A stretch of DNA of 11,349 bases from Gemmataceae bacterium. GTDB taxonomy: Bacteria > Planctomycetota > Planctomycetia > Gemmatales > Gemmataceae. Positions 5,927 through 11,349 of the stretch are shown here, piece by piece. Positions within the stretch are counted from its first letter, which is position 1, and the number at the start of each line of letters is the position of its first letter. The notes beneath the pieces are model-generated. The model was not told the DNA's origin and searched no databases. It worked only from the letters and a program-made list of their open reading frames with translations. The position numbers and the translations under genes were made by a program. The stretch covers positions 1-11,349 of the forward strand of contig CANLGS010000057.1 in NCBI GenBank assembly GCA_947490035.1, written 5' to 3'.

Positions 5927-6097
5927 ATGGCGAAGTCGAAGGAAGCTCGCAGCACGATCAAGCTGAAGAGCGAGGCCAGCGACCACTGCTACTTCACGCA
6001 GAAGAACCGCAACAACACGAAGGAGCGCATCTCGCTCCGCAAGTTCGACCCGGTCGTGCGCAAGCACGTCATGTACAAGGAAGCCAGCAAGGTCTAA
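5927..6097 (+). CDS. rpmG: 50S ribosomal protein L33 (bL33)
   Basis: A 56-residue basic protein of the large ribosomal subunit, close to the E-site. It shows the family pattern IKLKSEAS near the N-terminus, KNRNNTKERISLRKFDP in the middle and VRKHVMYKEASKV at the end. The ATG at 5927 is preceded by GAGGG (5914-5918). A longer frame from 5861 would add 22 residues unlike L33, so I reject it. Only one cysteine (C21) is present, so this is not the zinc-ribbon form of bL33 with paired CxxC motifs. The gene stands alone, flanked by palindromic repeats, rather than next to secE or rpmB as in some bacteria. Confidence 0.95.
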   Translation: MAKSKEARSTIKLKSEASDHCYFTQKNRNNTKERISLRKFDPVVRKHVMYKEASKV

Positions 6098-6115
6098 GCC
6101 GCTCCGTGTCGGGCA

Positions 6116-6239
6116 CACAGGGCTTCCGCCCTGTGCTACAGACGCCGGCCCCTCCGGGGCGGAAGACAGGAAGGCCACCAGGGTTTTCCTCTTCGCCCCG
6201 GAGGGGCCGCCGTTTGTAGCACAGGGCGGAAGCCCTGTG
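6116..6239. repeat. Large imperfect palindrome (about 48-50-bp arms) made of nested hairpins
   Basis: The arm at about 6116-6165 pairs with about 6191-6239, with a few mismatches and one-base gaps. Each arm is itself built of two hairpins: CACAGGGC TTCC GCCCTGTG, and a GGCCCCTCCGGGGC palindrome. The whole can fold as a long stem or as a set of short hairpins. It lies 18 nt after rpmG and before aroDE, with no clear T tract. It may work as an RNA end or barrier, but its build is that of a dispersed repeat. Confidence 0.88.
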
Positions 6240-6312
6240 CTTTTCCGCCGCGTTCCGTGTAACTTGTAGATATTCTCCTCAGCGTTCCGTACTTCGCCCC
6301 GCAGGGTGTGCC

Positions 6313-7872
6313 ATGTCGTCGGACCGGGTACTCGTCGTGATCGGCCGGACCCGCCACAAGATGGTGGTGGCCGAACTTCAAGAAGCGGTGAAGCGCGGGG
6401 CGAAGTTCATCGAGGTGCGGCTCGACTTCCTCGCCAAAGCGGTGGACTTCAAGCGCCTCGCGCCGCTCAAGCAGTGCCCGTGGGTCGCCACGCTGCGCCG
6501 CCCGGCCGACGGCGGACGGTTCTCCGGCACCGAGCAGGAGCGGATGACCATCCTCCGCCAGACCATCGTGTCCGGCGCGTTCGAGTGGGTCGATCTCGAA
6601 ACCGACGTGGCGAACACGGTGCCGCGGTTCGGCTCGGTCAAGCGCATCGTCAGTTACCACAACACCGCCGAGACGCCGAGGAACCTCGACGACATCTACG
6701 CGAATATGCTCAAGCAGGACGCGGACGTGTACAAGGTCGCGGTCGCGGCGCACTCGCCCGACGACGTGGCCCGCGTGCTGCAACTCCAGCGCACCGCGCC
6801 GAAGCCGACGGTCGCGTTCTGCCTCGGCGACATCGGCCAGCCGACGCGCTTCCTGGCGCTGAAGTTCGGCGCGCCGTGGATCTACGCCGCGTTCAACAAG
6901 GAGCGCGGCATCGCACCCGGATTGCCCAGCTTCGACGAGTTCCGCACCACGTACCCGGTGCAGGGCGTGAACGCCGACACGCAAATCTTCGGCGTCGTCG
7001 GCGACCCGGTCGGGCACAGTCTCAGCCCGCTGCTGCACAACCACATGTACAAGAAGCTCGGCGTGAACGCGCTGTACCTGCCGTTCCGCGTGCCGCGCGG
7101 CCAACTGCCGCAGGCGCTCGCGGCCTACGACCAGATTCCGGTGCGCGGGTACAGCGTGACGATCCCGCACAAGGAAGCGGCGGCGGGTCTGGCGCGCGAG
7201 TGCGAGCCGAACGTGCTGGTGACGGGTGCCGCGAACACGCTCACGCGGGTCGACGACGGCAAGTTCGGGGCGGCCAACACCGACTACGCGGCGGTCGTCG
7301 ATTCGCTCAAGGCGTTCCTCGCGGAGAGCGCGAAGGACGGCCCGGCGACGCCGCTCAGTCAGCTCTCGGTGCTGATCCTCGGCGCCGGCGGGGCGGCCCG
7401 CGCGGTGGCCCACGCGATCCACCGCGAAGGCTCGCCGATCACCATCGCGGCGCGCACCTACGAGCGGGCGCAGCAGCTCGCCGAGTCCGCGAAGTGCCGG
7501 GCCGTTGACTGGCACGCGCGGCACAACGTGTCGTTCGACGTGCTCATCAACTGCACGCCCGTCGGGATGCACCCGAACGTGGACGAGGCGCCGTGCCACG
7601 TCAGCGTCCTGAAGCCCGGCACGATCGTCTTCGACACGATCTACACCCCGGAAACGACACTCCTGATTCGCGAGGCTCGCGTCCGCGGGTGCGACACGAT
7701 CACCGGCGTGGACATGTTCGTGCGCCAGGCCGCGCGGCAGATCGAGCTGTTCACCGGCATGACGCCCGACACCGACGCGATGCGCGTCATCATGCGCAAG
7801 GCGCTCTCCCCGCTGACGAAGGCGTTCGACGAGGAGGGCGCGCCGAGGCCGGCGGACGAAGCGGGAGATTGA
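6313..7872 (+). CDS. aroDE: Bifunctional type I 3-dehydroquinate dehydratase / shikimate dehydrogenase
   Basis: A fused 519-residue enzyme for two consecutive steps of the shikimate pathway in the cytoplasm: 3-dehydroquinate to 3-dehydroshikimate, then NADPH-dependent reduction to shikimate. Residues 1-215 form the type I dehydroquinase barrel: EVRLDF (34-39), the catalytic His in IVSYHN (H116) and the Schiff-base lysine in VYKVAV (K141). Residues 224-505 form shikimate dehydrogenase: substrate loop GHSLSP (234-239), SVTIPHK with catalytic K287, NTD with D324, the dinucleotide loop GAGGAARA (357-364), INCTPVGM (412-419) and a final Q472 near the substrate pocket. The NADP-binding region reads AARTYER where many AroE have NRT-x-x-(R/K). 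The order and fusion match the plant enzyme and those known from planctomycetes and chlamydiae. The ATG at 6313 has only a weak ribosome site (CAGGGTG). The frame is intact and probably functional. Confidence 0.97.
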   Translation: MSSDRVLVVIGRTRHKMVVAELQEAVKRGAKFIEVRLDFLAKAVDFKRLAPLKQCPWVATLRRPADGGRFSGTEQERMTILRQTIVSGAFEWVDLETDVANTVPRFGSVKRIVSYHNTAETPRNLDDIYANMLKQDADVYKVAVAAHSPDDVARVLQLQRTAPKPTVAFCLGDIGQPTRFLALKFGAPWIYAAFNKERGIAPGLPSFDEFRTTYPVQGVNADTQIFGVVGDPVGHSLSPLLHNHMYKKLGVNALYLPFRVPRGQLPQALAAYDQIPVRGYSVTIPHKEAAAGLARECEPNVLVTGAANTLTRVDDGKFGAANTDYAAVVDSLKAFLAESAKDGPATPLSQLSVLILGAGGAARAVAHAIHREGSPITIAARTYERAQQLAESAKCRAVDWHARHNVSFDVLINCTPVGMHPNVDEAPCHVSVLKPGTIVFDTIYTPETTLLIREARVRGCDTITGVDMFVRQAARQIELFTGMTPDTDAMRVIMRKALSPLTKAFDEEGAPRPADEAGD

Positions 7873-7935
7873 CGCCTCAGCGCCGGGCCGGCGCGGCGGT
7901 GGCAATCGTTCGCCCGCCGACTGGTGGCGCGGAGT

Positions 7936-8223
7936 TCAGCGCACCGGGAGCGAGCCTGTCGTCAGTGTCGGGAGCGGAAAGAAATCGGAGCGTTCCGCAG
8001 CCTCGGCCGGGTTCGAGTCGCCATCCGCGACCGGCGCGGTCGGCACGTTCGGTGGCGTGTCGTCGTGCGGTCGAGCCGGCTGGAACACCGGGCGCACGGG
8101 AGCGACGCCCGGACGCGCGGTTTCGGTCAGGAGGTAGAAGCCCCACGCGCCACTGCCGAACAGCAGCGCGATTCCGAGCGCGACCGCTCCGCCGGACGCC
8201 GGCCCGCCTTGTGAACCCGTCAT
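7936..8223 (-). CDS. Small single-pass membrane protein, function unknown
   Basis: A 95-residue protein. After a short polar start (MTGSQGGPASG) comes one membrane helix (about residues 12-32, AVALGIALLFGSGAWGFYLL). A Pro/Asp-rich tail of about 60 residues with no recognisable domain follows. The ATG at 8223 has a GGAG ribosome site 8 nt upstream, which supports a real gene. It lies downstream of, and on the same strand as, the 739-residue protein and the porin remnant, and converges with aroDE across 63 bp. I do not recognise a family. The high-GC context makes open frames easy to find, so moderate caution applies. Confidence 0.6.
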   Translation of the reverse strand: MTGSQGGPASGGAVALGIALLFGSGAWGFYLLTETARPGVAPVRPVFQPARPHDDTPPNVPTAPVADGDSNPAEAAERSDFFPLPTLTTGSLPVR

Positions 8224-8322
8224 GTGTGATCTCCGCGTGAGAGTCCCGCCGCGGGTGTAGCCGCTCGCGGCCGACCTGTCACCCCGAATACTTGACCCGC
8301 CGGATGTGAATGACCGCGCACG

Positions 8323-8871
8323 TCAGCAGATGAACTGGAGGCGCGCCTGGAGCGTGTCGTGTTCGCGGTACAGCCCGCGCGGGCCGGGGCCGAGTCGCAC
8401 CGGACGCCCGAACCACGCGTGTTCCCAGTTGAACTGAGTGCGCACCCACTTGTTCAGATACCAGTTGAAGCCCAGCGCCATCTCGGTGGCCTCGTTGCTC
8501 ACCGCGGCGGGGTCCGCGAGGCGAGCCGCGCCCGGCGCGAACACTACGTCCCCGACCTGCAACCGCGACACGCGCCCGACGACCTCCCGCGCGCCCGTCC
8601 CGGCCAGCCCGAGCCGCGGGTCGAACGGCCGCAGGGGAACAACCGCCTGACTGTACGTGGTCCGCTCCTCGCCGGTCAGCAGGTACGTCGCCTGGGCGTA
8701 GTAGCCCTCGAACGGCACGTCGATGCTGAACCGCGACGCTGCGCCGGTAGCCGCCGGGCGCACCCGCTGATCCATGTGAACATATTGCCCAGAGAGGCCC
8801 AACCCGCGGTAGAAGTACACCGCCTCCGGACTCCAGCGGACGCGACGCCCGTCCGGAACCACAGTCGTCTT
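8323..8871 (-). pseudogene. 5'-truncated phosphate-selective porin (OprO/OprP-like) fragment
   Basis: The 179 codons from the GTG at 8862 (and three more before it, back to the stop of the upstream gene) resemble the C-terminal barrel of phosphate-selective porins O/P. They include RVRWSPEAVYFYRGLGLSGQ near the start, EGYYAQATYLLTGEERT, FDPRLGLAGTGAREVVGRVS, ATEMALGFNWYLNKWVRTQF and NWEHAWFG, with a short end LQARLQFIC. Such porins normally have several hundred residues and a signal peptide. Here the first half, the export signal and a ribosome site are missing, and homology starts within a few codons of the upstream gene's TGA (8872-8874), in the same frame. It is probably the remains of a porin gene after a deletion or rearrangement. 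Function without export is unlikely. Confidence 0.75.
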
Positions 8872-11091
8872 TCACTTCCCCACCGGGCGCGGGAGCGGCA
8901 CGGGGATGGGGCGCTTCTTCAGCGCGTCGATCTTCATGCGCGTCACCCCGAGGAACGCCCGGTAGCCGTCGGTGTTCACCCCGATGCCGACGTTCACATC
9001 GACCGGGGCCGGCACCCACGCCTCTTGCTCCACCGCGGTGACCTGCCACAGCGCCGCCTCGCGCACCGGGACCGGCCGGTCGGTCAGCCACGTCATCAGG
9101 TCGTCCAGACGGTCGGGGTCGGGCTTCGATGCCGACACGAACCCGCGCAGCAACCGCAGCAGGCGGTCGGCGTCGTCCTCCAATTCCTTGTCCTCGCCCA
9201 GCCCCTTGCCGACGAGGACGGCGCGCAGGACCGCGGTGTTTGCGCGGTCGCGCGCGACCCACGCCGTGAGCGCCGTGACCACCGCCTGCCGCGCCAGCCA
9301 CGGTACCTCCGACTTCAGGATGTCCACGAGCGGCTTGAGCATGTCGGCCGCGGCCGTGGAGTCGGCCATCGCCGCGAGCGAATAGATCGCCAGCCGGGCG
9401 ACGAAATCGCGGTCGGGGGTGTTCGGCGGCGGGTCGATGCGGGCCTCCATCACCTGGCGCGCCACCGCCCGATCCGCGGCCTTGTCGGCCGCGTCGGCCA
9501 GGATGCGCGCAATCTTCTTCTGGAAGTCGGCTTCGAGGAGCGGGGTGGGAGTCGAATCCTGCATGTTGCCGATCGGCCGCGGCTCGGACAGTCCGCCGGA
9601 CCCGGAGTCCCACAGGAGTTGCCTTTCCGCCGCGACCGCTTCGTACTTCCGGAACCGCCGCGGGGCGGCGACCCCGGCCGTGCCGGTGACGACCGCGACG
9701 CGGCCCTCCAGCTTCGGCGGCGTGCCGTCCTTGCGCGCGTAGGTCGTGCCCGGCTCGAACCACGACACCAGTTCGACCAGCACCTCCGCCTTCTCGTCCG
9801 GCAGAGTGATGTCCCACACTTCGCCCGCGACGCGGACTCGCACCTTGCGGTCGGCCGGCTTCTTGTCGCCCTCCGTCTTCTTGCTCTTCAGGTAAATGCG
9901 GCCGCCGAGGAGCGTGAGGTCGGCGTCGAACCCGGTCGGCGGCGGATGGAACTTCACACGCGACTCGAACACGCGATACGGTAGTTGCTCGGGCACGTTG
10001 CCCCACAGCACCACTTGCACGTTCCGGTTGGCGTCGCCGTACAGCGTCAGGTTCGCCTTGTAGCCCGGCAGCGCCATGACCGGGAGGTTGGAGCGCACCG
10101 GTTCGTCGTCTTCGGGCTTGAGCCGGATGCGCGACCACACGCCGGGCCGCTCCGGGTCGAGCTGGGTGACGACGAGCGTGGGGTGGGTCTCGACGCGGCC
10201 GATCTCGCGAACCTTCGGGTCGGGCGCCGCGACCGGGTCGGCGAGCGCGGGACCGGGATCGACAGGTTTGGTCGCGGCGATCTCGCCAATCACCGCGGAC
10301 GCCATCGCAAGGGCCGTGGCGATGTCCGGTTCCTTCGGCTTCGGCGCGACAACGACCGGGTCTTTCGGCTTCGGCGCAACAGGGTCGGGTTCCTTCGGCC
10401 GCGGCGCGACGACCTCGGGCGCCGGCAGTTGCGCGAACGAGTTACCCGGCGTCGTTTCGGGCGGGGGCAGCGTGCGGTGCGGCAGCGCCATGAACACGGC
10501 GCCGGCGAGGAACAGGACCAGCGCCACGCCCACACCGATGAGCGCGAGCCGCGCGGCCCAGGGGGTCGCGGCGGAGTAGCGTTTCATGCCGAGCAGTAGC
10601 GCCGCGTCGGCCTCGTCGTGTTCGGCCTGTGCCGGGTCGGGGAGCCGCACCCCGCCGACCGGGAGCGTCTTGTTCGGGCGCCGCCCCGGCGTCGCAGCCG
10701 GGGCCGGTTGGAGGCCGTACATGCGCCGGTGCGCCCGCGGCGGCACGCGCACCGGTTCGGTCAGCACGAGGGTCAGAATCTGGTGGCACGCGGCCACCTC
10801 CGCGAGGTGAACGTCCGACCCCAGGCACGTCTCTTCGACCTGCTTGAGTGTGGGCGAATCGAGCGTGTTGTCGAGGTACTCCGCGACCGTGTTCGGGTCG
10901 GCGGTCTCGTCGTCGGCGTGCGTGGAAACGGGCGTCTTCAGCCCGCGCCGCCGCGTCACCTTCTTGATCCGCTCGACCAGTTCGCGGGCGTCCTCGCTCG
11001 CCAGAACTTTGCGGCCGAGACTCCGCGTCTCGACCGGGCCGAGCGTGTCGTCGATGTAGGCCAAGAGCGTGCGAAGCGTGAGGCGTGGCAT
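8872..11091 (-). CDS. Large planctomycete membrane protein: anti-sigma-like N-terminus, FecR-like region, helical repeats
   Basis: A 739-residue protein. The N-terminus holds two related modules of about 35 residues (8-41 LLAYIDDTLGP..., 69-102 VAEYLDNTLDS...), the second with C89, H95, C102 and H103, reminiscent of zinc-binding anti-sigma domains. A membrane helix (178-204) is followed by a Pro/Lys-rich linker with KPKEPD-type repeats (231-256). The outside part contains a strand-rich region (about 310-500) with a FecR-like VVTGTAGV and a W-D end. A helical, HEAT-like section (about 560-690, e.g. PWLARQAVVTALTAWVAR) follows, ending in a conserved-looking tail. The start at 11091 has a strong ribosome site (GAGGAG, about 6 nt before the ATG). 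The layout suggests a membrane regulator or envelope scaffold; no enzyme motif is seen. As I recall, similar proteins are conserved in Gemmata relatives without known function. Confidence 0.9.
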   Translation of the reverse strand: MPRLTLRTLLAYIDDTLGPVETRSLGRKVLASEDARELVERIKKVTRRRGLKTPVSTHADDETADPNTVAEYLDNTLDSPTLKQVEETCLGSDVHLAEVAACHQILTLVLTEPVRVPPRAHRRMYGLQPAPAATPGRRPNKTLPVGGVRLPDPAQAEHDEADAALLLGMKRYSAATPWAARLALIGVGVALVLFLAGAVFMALPHRTLPPPETTPGNSFAQLPAPEVVAPRPKEPDPVAPKPKDPVVVAPKPKEPDIATALAMASAVIGEIAATKPVDPGPALADPVAAPDPKVREIGRVETHPTLVVTQLDPERPGVWSRIRLKPEDDEPVRSNLPVMALPGYKANLTLYGDANRNVQVVLWGNVPEQLPYRVFESRVKFHPPPTGFDADLTLLGGRIYLKSKKTEGDKKPADRKVRVRVAGEVWDITLPDEKAEVLVELVSWFEPGTTYARKDGTPPKLEGRVAVVTGTAGVAAPRRFRKYEAVAAERQLLWDSGSGGLSEPRPIGNMQDSTPTPLLEADFQKKIARILADAADKAADRAVARQVMEARIDPPPNTPDRDFVARLAIYSLAAMADSTAAADMLKPLVDILKSEVPWLARQAVVTALTAWVARDRANTAVLRAVLVGKGLGEDKELEDDADRLLRLLRGFVSASKPDPDRLDDLMTWLTDRPVPVREAALWQVTAVEQEAWVPAPVDVNVGIGVNTDGYRAFLGVTRMKIDALKKRPIPVPLPRPVGK
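10325..10400 (-). repeat. Degenerate tandem repeat coding the KPKEPD linker
   Basis: Three imperfect copies of a GGCTTCGGCGC(A/G)AC-type unit (as read on the + strand) encode (R/K)PK(E/D)P with variable V/D/A residues in the extracytoplasmic linker of the 739-residue protein. This is a periplasmic spacer whose length may vary between strains. Confidence 0.6.
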
Positions 11092-11264
11092 GGTGTCTCC
11101 TCGTGGGTCGTCACATCAATGGTGGCGCCCCACGCCTTGCTTCGTGCAACATTCCGAAAAAAGCGTAAACTGGTGCCCGACATACTCGCCTCTATGGGGA
11201 CGTTGAAGTTACCGGCCCCTGCGGGTCCGACGCTAAACATCACTCTCGTTTTCGAGGCTCTCCC
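11092..11264. promoter_or_regulatory. Divergent intergenic region (control of two opposite genes)
   Basis: This is the space between the - strand 739-residue protein and the + strand secreted protein. It must hold promoters for both. It contains an A-rich patch (11157-11162) in otherwise GC-rich DNA, but no -35/-10 pair that I would defend on either strand, and no palindromic repeat, unlike most other spacers in this window. Confidence 0.45.
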
Positions 11265-11349
11265 ATGCGCTGCTTGCTTGCCCTCCTGCTCACCTTGTTT
11301 ACTGGCGCGATGCTCCAGGCAGCGCCGCCAGAGTTGCGCGCCGGCGCGT
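11265..11349 (+). CDS. Start of a secreted protein (runs off right edge)
   Basis: The ATG at 11265 has GAGG (11254-11257) 7 nt upstream. The 28 visible codons read as a Sec signal peptide: a short basic start (MRC), a hydrophobic core LLALLLTLFTGAML and a likely cleavage after LQA, before APPELRAGA. The gene is divergent from the 739-residue protein, with a 173-bp shared upstream region. The mature part is outside the window, so nothing can be said of its role. An alternative frame from the ATG at 11194 is open too, but encodes no sensible signal or domain. Confidence 0.7.
   Translation, partial: MRCLLALLLTLFTGAMLQAAPPELRAGA

Noticed and set aside
5761..5961. 66-codon - strand frame across the rpmG upstream region
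   Set aside because: Its last part (PRVAPAKRGLTLGY) is encoded by the small intergenic palindrome, and it has no ribosome site or family likeness.
7880..7894. GCGCCG / CGGCGC hairpin after aroDE as a terminator
   Set aside because: The stem is only 6 bp with no T tract on either side, and such stems are common at this GC content.
6136..7905. 589-codon open frame on the - strand opposite aroDE
   Set aside because: It is an Arg/Val/His-rich shadow of the high-GC aroDE gene. Its end overlaps the compound palindrome, and aroDE carries all the family motifs.
8359..9984. 541-codon + strand open frame
   Set aside because: It is an antisense shadow with Arg/His-rich composition and no domain. It spans both the porin remnant and the 739-residue gene.
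8279..10138. 619-codon open frame on the - strand overlapping the 739-residue protein
   Set aside because: It is a low-complexity Gly/Arg/Ala-rich shadow in another frame of a gene with a good start and domains.

Overview
The window looks like chromosomal DNA from a planctomycete, most likely of the Gemmata group. The evidence is the high G+C content, a fused type I dehydroquinase/shikimate dehydrogenase, two proteins of planctomycete-typical build (a 739-residue protein with an anti-sigma-like N-terminus and a small protein ending in VRGCWVVDLVLGK), and many spacers filled by palindromic repeats. The assignment rests on recalled family features, not on a database search.

Left part (1-3630, + strand): a membrane protein that enters from the left edge and carries two copies of a beta-rich extracytoplasmic domain; a perfect 40-bp inverted repeat; rarA (AAA+ replication/recombination ATPase); and, overlapping its stop by ATGA, a Gemmata-type protein of unknown function. 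The 3631-3853 spacer holds another large palindrome, a stranded paralogous gene tail and a 16-bp perfect match to the chromosomal parS (ParB-binding) consensus.

Middle (3854-7872): on the - strand a family 2 glycosyltransferase and a NodB-type polysaccharide deacetylase overlap by ATGA. This pair suggests synthesis and N-deacetylation of an amino-sugar polymer. Divergent from it on the + strand are rpmG (ribosomal protein bL33) and aroDE (two consecutive shikimate-pathway steps in one chain).

Right part (7936-11349): on the - strand, in order of transcription, the 739-residue membrane protein (anti-sigma-like modules, FecR-like region, helical repeats), a 5'-truncated phosphate-selective-porin fragment that begins in the same frame right after its stop, and a small single-pass membrane protein. 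A gene for a secreted protein starts divergently at 11265 and runs off the right edge.

No defence system, phage, CRISPR array or complete transposon is visible. The most unusual feature is the palindromes. Six elements differing in sequence lie in 11 kb, and two of them sit inside genes (rarA and the deacetylase) as in-frame translated inserts at domain boundaries, much like the Rickettsia palindromic elements. The parS-like site is the second main point of interest.
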